From positions 1 through 64,000 of the forward strand of contig JALSLY010000009.1 of NCBI GenBank assembly GCA_026988035.1: DNA of 64,000 bases, in the 5' to 3' direction. Shown here piece by piece: positions 56,058-64,000 of this stretch. The stretch is from Thermotogae bacterium (GTDB lineage Bacteria; Thermotogota; Thermotogae; Mesoaciditogales; Mesoaciditogaceae). Position 1 is the first letter of the stretch; each line of letters begins with the position of its first letter. A model generated the notes under the pieces. The model made no database searches. It worked only from the letters and a program-made list of their open reading frames with translations, and was not told the DNA's origin. The translations under genes and the position numbers were made by a program.

Positions 56058-56365
56058 TTCATTTTCACCCCTATCGCTTCTCGAACATAACGAGTGATAA
56101 AGTCTTTGGGCCTTTTGGTTCCGTGTCTGTCTGGGATGATGGTCAAGAGAGGAAGCGACCTTGATGTCCTTAATCGACGTACTGCTTCAGGAATAAGAGT
56201 CGCTATCTTCTCGGTCATAAGAATTATTCCAACATCTTTCCTCTTTTCGACTTCGTGTAACAAGGATAAAATCTCTTCCTTCTCATGAACAACTGCACCC
56301 TTAACGCCAACCAATCTCATTCCGATCTGGGTGTCTATGTTGTCGCTGATGAGAAAGAATTTCAT
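56054..56365 (-). CDS. atpF: V/A-type ATPase subunit F
   Basis: This is the small rotor subunit, 103 residues, with a receiver-like alpha/beta fold. FFLISDNIDTQIGMRLVGVKG at the start and DVGIILMTEKIATLI in the middle are standard, and PLLTIIPDRHG precedes the C-terminal helix. ATG at 56365 is preferred, with GGAAGGG upstream; a TTG at 56374 overlaps the previous stop. It binds the top of subunit D. Confidence 0.93.
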   Translation of the reverse strand: MKFFLISDNIDTQIGMRLVGVKGAVVHEKEEILSLLHEVEKRKDVGIILMTEKIATLIPEAVRRLRTSRSLPLLTIIPDRHGTKRPKDFITRYVREAIGVKMK

Positions 56366-56370
56366 TGTGC

Positions 56371-56829
56371 TCAAACCCTTCCAAAAATCATTATAGAGAT
56401 GATCAAACCATATATGGCCACGCCTTCTGCAAGTCCAACATATATAAGCGTTCGACCAAGCATGTCAGGTTGTTCACTTATAGCACCTATTCCTGATGCT
56501 CCAGCTATTCCAACACCAATTCCAGCTCCCATCGCGGCTAAACCAGTAGAAAGACCAGCACCAATGTATCCGAGACCCGGATTGATATTCGCTGCAACGG
56601 AAGTTGCTGCAGAACTCGTTGTAGCGGCAAGAACATGACCATCTGGAATCAAAGAGAGAATTGCAAATGTCATGAACCCGAACAAGGAAACCATATTAAC
56701 TCCCAGAGTTCTCTTACCTACTTTTACAGGAGAGTTCACGTGTTCCATAACCTTTTTGTTGCTGAAAATTACTCCGAGAGCTATGGTGGTGAACACGACT
56801 AAAGACATCAATACGAACAAAACAAACAT
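56371..56829 (-). CDS. atpK: V/A-type ATPase proteolipid subunit K, glutamate-bearing copy
   Basis: This is a c-ring proteolipid, 152 residues with about four helices. The last hairpin is the c-type unit: PGLGYIGAGLSTGLAAMGAG and IYVGLAEGVAIYGLIISIM. Glu135 (codon GAA at 56427-56425) matches the ion-binding Glu of Enterococcus NtpK. It is the only one of three tandem K genes that keeps it. The first two helices are more divergent and carry no second site. GGGAGGAG precedes the ATG. Confidence 0.93.
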   Translation of the reverse strand: MFVLFVLMSLVVFTTIALGVIFSNKKVMEHVNSPVKVGKRTLGVNMVSLFGFMTFAILSLIPDGHVLAATTSSAATSVAANINPGLGYIGAGLSTGLAAMGAGIGVGIAGASGIGAISEQPDMLGRTLIYVGLAEGVAIYGLIISIMIFGRV

Positions 56830-56845
56830 TTTAAAACTCCTCCCT

Positions 56846-57307
56846 TCAAATTCTACTCATTATAAGTATGGATATTATAAGACCGTAAGTTGCAACTCCA
56901 TTTGCAAGTCCCGCAAATATCATGGATTTCCCAAGAATTCTTGGATTGAATCTCAAGATGTTTATAGACTTGGCACCAACTATTCCTGTTCCGACACCTG
57001 CACCAAGTGATGCAAAACCTGTTGAAAGTCCGGAACCAATATATCCAAGACCTGGATTTATAAGGGTGGTTGCAATTTTGGTTATTCCTTCGCTATTTGC
57101 AATAGGTGTTGCCATCGCTTTGTCGGGAGAAACCATAACCAATCCAAATAACATAAGAGAACTCAAGACTCCTAAGTTGGAAATTATCAGCCCTTTTAAT
57201 TTCCGAATATAACAACTTTTAACAAATAGATTTTTGTTCAAAACGGTTTCTAACATCAATATTGTTATCGTAAGAGTGCTAAATATTCCTACAAACACAA
57301 AGGGCAT
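56846..57307 (-). CDS. V/A-type ATPase proteolipid subunit K paralogue with Asn at the ion site
   Basis: This is the second K paralogue, 153 residues from the ATG at 57307 (the frame is open from a GTG at 57316). The C-terminal hairpin reads PGLGYIGSGLSTGFASLGAG and FAGLANGVATYGLIISILI. The residue aligned with the ion-binding Glu is Asn (codon AAT, 56902-56900). The body is otherwise a normal proteolipid without frame damage, so it is probably made and may sit in the ring as a non-transporting subunit. Its 3' part is almost identical in DNA to the neighbouring K gene. Confidence 0.9.
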   Translation of the reverse strand: MPFVFVGIFSTLTITILMLETVLNKNLFVKSCYIRKLKGLIISNLGVLSSLMLFGLVMVSPDKAMATPIANSEGITKIATTLINPGLGYIGSGLSTGFASLGAGVGTGIVGAKSINILRFNPRILGKSMIFAGLANGVATYGLIISILIMSRI

Positions 57308-57325
57308 ATTGATCACCAGATTTCT

Positions 57326-57793
57326 TTAAATTTTACTGAGAATGAGAATAGAAATTATGAGGCCGTAGGTTGCAACTCCATTTGCAAGTCCCGCAAATAT
57401 CATGGATTTCCCAAGCATTCCAGCATTTAAACGACCAATCCTTATCGAAGCGCTGCCAACTATTCCGGTTCCCCACCCAGCGCCGATAGAAGCTAATCCG
57501 GTTGAAAGGCCTGCACCAATAAATCCAAGACCTGCAGAAGTAAGTGATTTCATCGCTGATGATATTGACGAGTTCATGGCTGCTGCTGTTATCTTATCTG
57601 GGGTGAGAAACAACGCAAGAAGAGCAAGACCAATGATGATATTTCCTCCAAGAGCTGTGTATTTGATTAACTTTACATCCGGGTTCTCTTTTCTTCTCTT
57701 TTTTTGTGTTCTTAGTATATTTCCCCTGAAAACCAGGAAAGATATCAACATCATCAAAAAGACTAGAAAAACAAGGAGTTGGAAAACTGTCAT
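57326..57793 (-). CDS. V/A-type ATPase proteolipid subunit K paralogue with Asn at the ion site
   Basis: This is the first K paralogue in transcription order, 155 residues. It has a charged loop after helix 1 (RTQKKRRKENPD) and the c-type hairpin AGLGFIGAGLSTGLASIGAG plus FAGLANGVATYGLIISILI. Asn138 (codon AAT, 57382-57380) replaces the ion-binding Glu. The start overlaps subunit I by four bases, so it is translationally coupled and presumably expressed. Function as a passive ring member, an assembly factor or a modifier of gearing is possible. Confidence 0.9.
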   Translation of the reverse strand: MTVFQLLVFLVFLMMLISFLVFRGNILRTQKKRRKENPDVKLIKYTALGGNIIIGLALLALFLTPDKITAAAMNSSISSAMKSLTSAGLGFIGAGLSTGLASIGAGWGTGIVGSASIRIGRLNAGMLGKSMIFAGLANGVATYGLIISILILSKI

Positions 57794-59733
57794 TCGATAT
57801 CACCTTCCAAGAAAAGGAATGGACGAAAGTCTTTTCCACTAGCTTCAAAAAATTTTGTGAAAAATTCATAATATACAAGTCTGAGATCCTGGATGAAAAC
57901 GACTAATCCTTCAAGACCAACAAGCATGAATTGACCAAGAAGGAATATGATCACTGCCCATACACCTCCACCTGGCGATGGCAGGACCATTAACGCCATA
58001 ACCCAGAAAGCAAGAAACAGGGCTTCATGTGTCAGTGCGAATGCTGCAAGTCTTACGTATGAGATAGCGTTGCTTAAAAATGAAATGAGCGTTTCGAACA
58101 TTCCAAAGCCAGCTTCAACCCAAAAACCTTTTGGCAAAGAGACTTTTTGATGCGAAACAAGTTGTCCGAGAATTTTCTTGAAAAACATCGCGATCAAGGA
58201 TGCAATTAAAGTGATAGTTAGCATCATACCGTTGAAAGGAATTTTTCCACTGATGAAATAAAAAGAAACTGCCACGATTGAGGGCCAATAGAAGGCTAAG
58301 CCTGCTATACCTTGTGCGCTAAAAATAGCCTTTTCCCAATTTTTTTGTCTGAAGCCATTGATGATGTTTAAAATCATACCAAAGCTCAACATACCTATTC
58401 CAAAATATATTGAGACAACAAGAAGTTGATTTATTTGTAAAATGGGTCTCAACCATAGGGCTGGTATCCAATCTTCAAAGCCAAAAACGGAACCGTACAT
58501 AAAACCAAAGAAAACTGATGACAATGCAGCACTCATCATAACCGTTCCAAATTTTTTGGAGCCTTTTTTGTGCATAAAGTATCCAAAAAGGAAAAGTATC
58601 GTGCCGTGAGCTACGTCTCCAAGCATAAACCCAAACATGAATATGAAAAAAGCAGTGACATATGGTGTTGGATCTATCTCACTATAATTAGGGGTCCCAA
58701 ACATCTTGGTTATGAATTCATAGCCTTGAAAAAGGAACCCTTTATTTTTGAGTTTAACTGGGATATCGATCTTTTTATCTCTTGGAAGCAATTCAGCTGG
58801 CTTGTTGATCATCAAAACATTTTCGTCCAGCTTCTTACCCAAATTCTTAACATCATCTTTTGGCATCCATCCACTCACGAAGTAAAGATTTTTCCCTGGT
58901 GTGCTATCATTGAAAGCCGCAAGATCGTAAATTCTTTTGTGCGCAAGAACAGTTGAGTAAACTTTGTCTATGAATTCTTTGCTAGCGTACAGAACTTTCT
59001 TTATCGCACTGTCATTTTCTTTTATGGATAATTTAGTGATTTCTATCAGGGATTCTATTCTTTCTTTAACTTCGTAAGGTGTTCCACGATAATCAACCGG
59101 CAATTTGTCTTCTTCAAAATAAGCAGATTGAAGGATTTTGTGAGCTTCACCCATGAAATCCGGTGTGGTAAAAACGAAAATCCAAGAATTGTCTTTGTCT
59201 CTGTTCACTTCAAGAACAAGGATTGGAACATTAAGTGAAGATTCAACAAGTGTCTCATAATGTCTTACTGGAACTCTACCAAATATCAGCTTTATTCTTC
59301 TGATCTCAGCGAGGTTCTCAAGCTCGACGTTCAAATTCACAAGAACTTTAACGTGAAAAAGCACTTTATTGTAGTCCTGAAGTTTTTTGTTAAGTTCATT
59401 ATTTTTGTCAAAGAAAGCTCTTACTCCCTTGTTCATGAGGCGAAATCTTTTGATAGCAGCCTCAACATCTAAATCTTCCCCGAGTTCGACCCGCTTTTTA
59501 TCAAACGGAGGCCTATAACCAGTAATTTTCAAAAAGCTGGTCATCTCGTTGTACAGTTCTTGATATGGATTTTCGCTTTCTCCGTGAAAGAGTTCTTTGG
59601 ATATTTCATCGTCAATGATCTCTTGAAATGGCATTGGTTCAAAAGCATTAGAAGAAATGAGATTCAAATGAACCTTTTCTAACTCCTTCTTGGAAAAAGC
59701 AAGTGTTACATTTTCCATTTTCGTTACAGCCAT
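57790..59733 (-). CDS. atpI: V/A-type ATPase subunit I (a subunit)
   Basis: This is the stator membrane subunit holding the ion half-channels, 647 residues. The first half is a cytoplasmic, partly coiled arm with YFVSGWMPKDD near its end. The second half has about eight helices starting after DPTPYVTAFFIFMFGFMLGD. SYVRLAAFALTHEALFLAF contains the essential Arg next to the ring. All expected pieces are present. It lies between subunit C and the three K genes. Confidence 0.95.
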   Translation of the reverse strand: MAVTKMENVTLAFSKKELEKVHLNLISSNAFEPMPFQEIIDDEISKELFHGESENPYQELYNEMTSFLKITGYRPPFDKKRVELGEDLDVEAAIKRFRLMNKGVRAFFDKNNELNKKLQDYNKVLFHVKVLVNLNVELENLAEIRRIKLIFGRVPVRHYETLVESSLNVPILVLEVNRDKDNSWIFVFTTPDFMGEAHKILQSAYFEEDKLPVDYRGTPYEVKERIESLIEITKLSIKENDSAIKKVLYASKEFIDKVYSTVLAHKRIYDLAAFNDSTPGKNLYFVSGWMPKDDVKNLGKKLDENVLMINKPAELLPRDKKIDIPVKLKNKGFLFQGYEFITKMFGTPNYSEIDPTPYVTAFFIFMFGFMLGDVAHGTILFLFGYFMHKKGSKKFGTVMMSAALSSVFFGFMYGSVFGFEDWIPALWLRPILQINQLLVVSIYFGIGMLSFGMILNIINGFRQKNWEKAIFSAQGIAGLAFYWPSIVAVSFYFISGKIPFNGMMLTITLIASLIAMFFKKILGQLVSHQKVSLPKGFWVEAGFGMFETLISFLSNAISYVRLAAFALTHEALFLAFWVMALMVLPSPGGGVWAVIIFLLGQFMLVGLEGLVVFIQDLRLVYYEFFTKFFEASGKDFRPFLFLEGDIE

Positions 59734-59742
59734 AAAATCACC

Positions 59743-60828
59743 TCAAAACGGCCTTATAAGATAACTCTTTATCTCGTCGGGTTTCATGCTGTATCTTACG
59801 CCTTCTGTGATAGTTGTTATATCCATTATCTCATATTCTTTAAGGTAAGAATAATGAAAAAAAGGAGCAATTGAAAATCCTCCAAGCACGGATAAGGCTT
59901 TCTTTGCCTTTTTATAAAGAAATCTCCTTGCACTTCGCGTTACCATATCGGGAGTTACATTCGCTACATTGGCATTCAAGTCTCTCAAAATTTCTCTGTA
60001 AGGGCTATCTGCAATAACACTTAAGACTTCATTAGTGTTGCGAGCATCACACAATTTGTGAAGATCTGAAATGCTCAGTTTGAATCGCATAGGTATAAGA
60101 GAATTGTAAAGCTCCTCTGGTCTTAAAGTGTAAAATTCTTTTGCTCGCACGATCCATTCCATGTTTATAAGATCTGCTCTCTCTCCAACCATTTCTTTTA
60201 TTATCATGTAATCATCGTATTTTAGATTGACCGTGGCTTTCAGAATTCCAAAAAAGAGCCATCTATCAAGAGCATTTTCAATTGCTCCAACCAAATTTGG
60301 TTGCTCTCCTTTGTAACTTGCAAAAATATTTCTAATAACTTCTTGATATGGAGTGTTTTCTAAATTGCTGAGTATCTCTTCTTTACTTGAAGATGATGCG
60401 ATTTTCATCGGATCAATGAGTGCTTTGTTCCCTATATCATAAAATTTTCCTTTTAACTCCTGGATGTTTTTTTTAGCCTCCGACTCCATAAGAGCATTTC
60501 TTATTGCAAGCTTCAGATTTTCTACTTCGTACCTTCTCAGTATGTAACCTGCAAAAGTTCTGTCGAGTGTGACAAAAAAGGTAAAGAATTTCCTTACGTC
60601 CTTAACAAGATCGGCTTTTAGGATAGTCTCGAGATCCCTTCTATGGATTTCTTCGGCATTAACATTTTTTAAAGCATCAGAATACATAGAGGTTCCTTGA
60701 AGATACTTGGTGATTTCCGGAACCGATTCTTTAGCTATTAAAGCCTCATAATCTTTCTTCTTAAGGAACCTACTCGCCATAGCAGCCAATTTGGCTCTTA
60801 CCCCGGCGTAAGTTAAAATACTACCCAT
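59743..60828 (-). CDS. atpC: V/A-type ATPase subunit C (AC39/d type)
   Basis: This is the funnel-shaped subunit linking the rotor stalk to the c ring, 361 residues, all helical. Recognisable stretches are LTYAGVRAKLAAMASRFL, TLDRTFAGYILRRYEVENLKLAIR and a second repeat near DYMIIKEMVGERADLINMEWI. Its gene normally lies near E in archaeal operons; here it is placed between H and I. The ATG overlaps the H gene end. Confidence 0.92.
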   Translation of the reverse strand: MGSILTYAGVRAKLAAMASRFLKKKDYEALIAKESVPEITKYLQGTSMYSDALKNVNAEEIHRRDLETILKADLVKDVRKFFTFFVTLDRTFAGYILRRYEVENLKLAIRNALMESEAKKNIQELKGKFYDIGNKALIDPMKIASSSSKEEILSNLENTPYQEVIRNIFASYKGEQPNLVGAIENALDRWLFFGILKATVNLKYDDYMIIKEMVGERADLINMEWIVRAKEFYTLRPEELYNSLIPMRFKLSISDLHKLCDARNTNEVLSVIADSPYREILRDLNANVANVTPDMVTRSARRFLYKKAKKALSVLGGFSIAPFFHYSYLKEYEIMDITTITEGVRYSMKPDEIKSYLIRPF

Positions 60829-61150
60829 TTTTCTTTCCCTGAACGATTTCAGAAATAAATTCAGAAATTACAATATCTTTAACTTTGGTGTATCTTTCTT
60901 TTATGAGTTTGATTTCATCCTGAGTTTTCTTTATCATTTTCTCCGATTGAGTTTTAGCTTCAGCTTCGGCTTTTTCAACAATACCTTTGGCAATTTCCCT
61001 TGCTTCACTTATTCTTGAATTTAAGAGCGTTTTTCCTTCTTTATCAGCAACAACTATCATCTTTTTCGCTTTTGTTCTTGCCTCATCTACAAGATTTCTG
61101 GAGTCTTTTTCAGAGGCTATCAACTCCTTGACTATGTCTTCTACTTCCAT
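60821..61150 (-). CDS. atpH: V/A-type ATPase subunit H/G (peripheral stalk coiled coil)
   Basis: This is a 109-residue, nearly all-helical, charged protein. VDEARTKAKKMIVVADKEGK and ISEAREIAKGIVEKAEAEAK show the right-handed coiled-coil pattern of subunit H, the partner of E. ATG at 61150 follows AGGAGG at the right distance; a TTG at 61156 is too close. It is the first gene of the operon. Confidence 0.87.
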   Translation of the reverse strand: MEVEDIVKELIASEKDSRNLVDEARTKAKKMIVVADKEGKTLLNSRISEAREIAKGIVEKAEAEAKTQSEKMIKKTQDEIKLIKERYTKVKDIVISEFISEIVQGKKNG

Positions 61151-61188
61151 TTCCAAGACCTCCTTAACTCAGAAAGCAAACTTGCTTT

Positions 61189-61197
61189 ATTATAGCA
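61189..61197 (-). promoter_or_regulatory. Extended -10 promoter of the V/A-ATPase operon
   Basis: On the minus strand TGC directly precedes TATAAT (61194-61189), an extended -10 element. No good -35 box stands at 17 bp, which extended -10 promoters do not need. An inverted repeat (AAAGCAA / TTGCTTT, 61173-61188) lies immediately downstream, around the expected start of transcription, and could be an operator or 5' hairpin. Confidence 0.55.
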
Positions 61198-61329
61198 CCT
61201 CATTTCTTCTTGATATGATAAACTTATATTTTGTAGTTACTTTTAAGGTCTCTTGATATTTCCTTGAAGCTCCTGGATGGTTGACTAAGTTTTCAACTCA
61301 GTCGTCTTTTGGACTATAGTAGCGATTTG

Positions 61330-61357
61330 TTGTGTAGAATCGTAAGTATGCTATAAT
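61330..61357 (+). promoter_or_regulatory. Promoter of metG
   Basis: TATAAT at 61352-61357 is preceded by TGC (extended -10) and, 16 bp further up, by TTGTGT (61330-61335). The TTG start of metG lies 28 bases after the -10 box, leaving a very short leader. Confidence 0.6.
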
Positions 61358-61384
61358 TATCAAAAATGTAAGAGGTGAAACAAC

Positions 61385-63283
61385 TTGCCAAGTACTTTTT
61401 ATGTCACAACTCCCATTTATTATATAAATTCTGATCCTCATATTGGTTCTGCTTACACGACTATCATTGCTGATGTTGTTGCAAGATACAAAAGAATGAT
61501 GGGATACGATACCTTTTTCTTAACTGGTACTGACGAACATGGTCAGCATGTGTTGAGATCGGCTCAAGCTGCAAAGAAAGATCCCAAAGAATTTTCTGAT
61601 GAACTTGCCAGACGATTTGTCAATCTTTGGAAAGAACTTGAAATATCTAATGATGCTTTCGTGCGAACTACAGATGATTACCATGTGAAAACTGTTCAGC
61701 TGTTCTTCCAAAAAATGTACGACAAGGGCGACATTTATCTTGGAAAGTACGAAGGCTGGTACTGTGTCAACTGCGAGACTTTTTGGACAGACAAAGACCT
61801 TGACGAAAACAATCTCTGTCCAACCTGTCAAAGACCTTTGGAACATGTTAAAGAGGAAAATTACTTTTTCAGACTTTCGAAATACACAGAACCGCTTTTG
61901 AAACATTTTAGAGAACACCCTGATTTTGTCGGACCGGATTTCAGACGAAATGAAATGCTTAGAATTCTTGAAGATGGTCTTGAAGATGTCAGCGTGTCGA
62001 GGACATCTTTTAATTGGGGTGTCCCAGTCCCGTTTGATTCTAAACATGTCGTTTATGTGTGGTTCGATGCACTTGTAAACTATGTCTCTGCTATAGGTTA
62101 TGGCTGGGATGAAGAAATGTTTAACAAATACTGGCCGGCTGATGTGCATTTTATCGGGAAAGAAATAAACAGGTTTCATTCCCTTGTTTGGCCCGCGATG
62201 CTTATGAGCATGGAGCTACCCCTACCGAAAAAGATCTTTGCCCATGGTTGGTTAACTGTGAATGGCGAGAAAATTTCTAAATCAAGGGGGAACGCGGTAG
62301 ATCCGAGAGTCTTGATTAAAGCCTATGGAATAGATGCGGTGAAATACTATTTGCTTAGAGACATTCAGTTTGGAAACGACGGAGACTTTTCTGAAGATAA
62401 CCTTATAGTTCGAATAAATGCCGATCTTGCCAATGATCTTGGTAACCTTATTCACAGGACTCTTTCCATGATATCTCAAAACTTTGATTCACTTCCAGCA
62501 CCATCAGAAGTAGGAGCTTATGATGATGAAATTGAAAAGCTCACAATTGAAACGATTAAAGAATATTTCAGATTCATGGATGAGTTTAAGTTTACAGAGG
62601 CTCTCACGAATGTTTGGAAACTCGTTAAGTTCGGAAATAAGTATATAGATCTGACAGAACCGTGGTTATTGGCACGTGATATTTCAAAAAAAGCGAGGCT
62701 TGCAACGGTTCTTTACAATCTTTCGGATTTGATCAGAAACGTTGCGATCATGCTTTCACCAATATTGGTAAAAACAAGTGATAACATTTTCAAGAAATTG
62801 GGTCAAAAATTTGAAGGGATCGAAACTCTTGGGTGGCATAAGACCATATCTGGAGTTAAAATCGTAGTTGGAGAGCCACTTTTCCCAAGAATAGATACTA
62901 AAAAATGGAAAAAGGTGATAAATATGACAAAAGAAGAAGCTCAAAAAACAAATGAAAACTCACAAGTAACGATAGAGGATTTTTCCAAACTTGATCTCAG
63001 AGTAGCACGCATTGTTAAAGCTGAACGTATTCCGAAATCAGAAAAGCTCTTGAGGCTTATTCTTGATGTTGGCGGAGAAGAACGCCAGATAGTTGCTGGA
63101 ATCGCTAAAATCTACACTCCAGAGTCTTTAATAGGTCGAGAAATAATAATTATATACAATCTTAAGCCAACAAAACTCATGGGAGTGGATTCGAACGGGA
63201 TGCTTTTAGCTGCAAAAGATTCTAACAAGTTGAGAATTCTGACAGTCGATGGACAAATAGATCCCGGTGCAAAAATATCGTGA
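61385..63283 (+). CDS. metG: Methionyl-tRNA synthetase with C-terminal tRNA-binding domain
   Basis: This enzyme charges tRNA-Met. The HIGH-type motif is PHIGSAYT (about residue 18), the zinc site is WYCVNCETFW plus LCPTCQRP, the KMSKS loop is EKISKSRGN (near residue 300), and the C-terminal part (from about 525) is a Trbp111/EMAP-II-like OB domain: LDLRVARIVKAERIPKSEKLL, QIVAGIAKIY and MLLAAKDSNKL. The TTG start is supported by GAGGTG seven bases upstream. Length (632) is normal for the dimeric type. Confidence 0.97.
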   Translation: MPSTFYVTTPIYYINSDPHIGSAYTTIIADVVARYKRMMGYDTFFLTGTDEHGQHVLRSAQAAKKDPKEFSDELARRFVNLWKELEISNDAFVRTTDDYHVKTVQLFFQKMYDKGDIYLGKYEGWYCVNCETFWTDKDLDENNLCPTCQRPLEHVKEENYFFRLSKYTEPLLKHFREHPDFVGPDFRRNEMLRILEDGLEDVSVSRTSFNWGVPVPFDSKHVVYVWFDALVNYVSAIGYGWDEEMFNKYWPADVHFIGKEINRFHSLVWPAMLMSMELPLPKKIFAHGWLTVNGEKISKSRGNAVDPRVLIKAYGIDAVKYYLLRDIQFGNDGDFSEDNLIVRINADLANDLGNLIHRTLSMISQNFDSLPAPSEVGAYDDEIEKLTIETIKEYFRFMDEFKFTEALTNVWKLVKFGNKYIDLTEPWLLARDISKKARLATVLYNLSDLIRNVAIMLSPILVKTSDNIFKKLGQKFEGIETLGWHKTISGVKIVVGEPLFPRIDTKKWKKVINMTKEEAQKTNENSQVTIEDFSKLDLRVARIVKAERIPKSEKLLRLILDVGGEERQIVAGIAKIYTPESLIGREIIIIYNLKPTKLMGVDSNGMLLAAKDSNKLRILTVDGQIDPGAKIS

Positions 63284-63293
63284 GGTGTAAATT

Positions 63294-64000
63294 GTGGAAG
63301 AAATAATAAGGAAATCGATTTCCGATGAACTTGTTGATTCGTATATAAATTATTCAATGAGCGTTATTATAGGTAGGGCCATTCCGGATGTAAGAGATGG
63401 TCTTAAGCCTGTTCAGAGGCGCATACTTTACGGTATGTATCAACTTGGACTCAAGAGTAGTGGTTCAACTAAAAAGAGTGCAAGAATAGTTGGGGAAGTA
63501 ATGGGGAAATACCATCCTCACGGTGACATGGCTATTTATGATTCACTCGTAAGAATGTCCCAAGACTTCACAATGCGGTATCCAATCGTACATGGTCAGG
63601 GTAATATGGGCTCAATTGATCGAGATCCAGCTGCGGCAATGCGTTACACTGAGGCAAAGCTTTCAAAAATAGCTGAAGAAATGCTTGCTGACATAGAAGA
63701 AAATACGGTTGATATGATTCCGAATTTTGACGAATCTTTGAAAGAACCTGTGGTTTTGCCATCAAAAATTCCAAATCTCTTGATGAATGGGGCCTCTGGT
63801 ATAGCTGTTGGGATGTCCACTTCTATACCCCCTCACAATCTCAAGGAACTTGTAGATCTCATGGTCGCTCTTATAGACAACCCAGAGCTTGGTGTTTCAG
63901 AAGTGGCTAATATGCTGAAAGGTCCTGATTTTCCAACTGGCAGCATTATTATGGATGCAGAAGCCATTCGAAAAATTTACGAAACAGGGCATGGTTCGTT
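63294..64000 (+). CDS. gyrA: DNA gyrase subunit A, 5' part (cut by window end)
   Basis: This is the breakage-reunion subunit of DNA gyrase. The frame runs open from GTG at 63294, with GAGGTG six bases before it, to the window edge (235 complete codons). Translation gives [53 protein letters not shown] and [16 protein letters not shown], the last with the catalytic Tyr. [20 protein letters not shown] follows. ParC of a topoisomerase IV is an alternative, but the motifs fit GyrA well. Only ten bases separate it from metG, so they may be co-transcribed. Confidence 0.93.
   Translation, partial: MEEIIRKSISDELVDSYINYSMSVIIGRAIPDVRDGLKPVQRRILYGMYQLGLKSSGSTKKSARIVGEVMGKYHPHGDMAIYDSLVRMSQDFTMRYPIVHGQGNMGSIDRDPAAAMRYTEAKLSKIAEEMLADIEENTVDMIPNFDESLKEPVVLPSKIPNLLMNGASGIAVGMSTSIPPHNLKELVDLMVALIDNPELGVSEVANMLKGPDFPTGSIIMDAEAIRKIYETGHGS

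Larger units (their letters stand above)
61157..61384. other. Divergent promoter region between the ATPase operon and metG (228 bp)
   Basis: No gene was seen. Each end carries a TGC-TATAAT extended -10 element facing outward. Nothing was recognised between about 61200 and 61325. No tRNA or T-box fold was found before metG. Confidence 0.6.

Noticed and set aside
61157-61384. T-box or tRNA upstream of metG
   Set aside because: No cloverleaf or T-box consensus is visible, and the expected leader is only about 20 bases long.

Overview
The window looks like an A+T-rich chromosome segment of a thermophilic fermentative bacterium, most likely a member of the Thermotogota. This is inferred from several things. 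One sugar kinase (20960-21787) resembles Thermotoga maritima TM0415 almost throughout. There are many binding-protein sugar operons, an A/V-type ATPase, and archaeal-type glycolytic enzymes. No rRNA, tRNA, CRISPR array or insertion sequence was recognised. Nearly everything is carbohydrate import and breakdown, followed by an ATPase operon and two housekeeping genes.

Region 1 (139-11484, + strand) is a tight run of genes: a sugar ABC importer without its ATPase, a PHP metallohydrolase, a HAD phosphatase, a SIS-domain isomerase, a PfkB kinase, a GH4 glycosidase with a CHGHH motif, and two MFS transporters. Region 2 (11528-20919, + strand) opens with a DeoR repressor gene behind a clear promoter. 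A TIM-barrel protein and an acetyltransferase follow. Then comes a second ABC operon that continues into a SIS/AgaS protein, a BadF-type sugar kinase and a LacD-type aldolase. The DeoR gene and the second ABC operon carry operators of the same geometry: a 30-bp palindrome plus a half-site 20 bp upstream. Together with the PfkB kinase of region 1, this gives a plausible hexosamine (galactosamine-like) to tagatose-bisphosphate route.

Region 3 (38991 down to 20960, - strand) is one 17-gene run of about 18 kb: a LacI regulator, archaeal-type GAPDH and phosphoglycerate kinase, a split transketolase, a tartrate/D-malate dehydrogenase-like enzyme, iolB, iolD, iolE, two iolG-type dehydrogenases, a full ABC importer with ATPase, a FAM151/menorin-like protein and an iolK-like kinase. 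The classical myo-inositol route is present down to 2-deoxy-5-keto-gluconate. IolC, IolJ and IolA are not present in recognisable form. The LacI gene has three abutting LacI-type operators just downstream of its own promoter.

Region 4 (39390-51628, + strand) is a divergent cluster: a BH0493-like uronate isomerase, a second DeoR repressor, a fused TIM-barrel/Cgl0159-type aldolase, a PPC-domain protein, a three-part TRAP importer, an ADP-dependent sugar kinase, an oxidoreductase gene interrupted by one TAG codon, and an unusually large transketolase-like enzyme. The kinase and the aldolase domain are candidates for the missing IolC and IolJ steps.

Region 5 (61150 down to 51643, - strand) is a complete A/V-type ATPase operon in the order H-C-I-K-K-K-F-E-A-B-D. 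Of its three proteolipid (K) genes, only one keeps the ion-binding glutamate; the other two have asparagine there. Region 6 (61385-64000, + strand) holds metG and the 5' part of gyrA, cut by the window edge.
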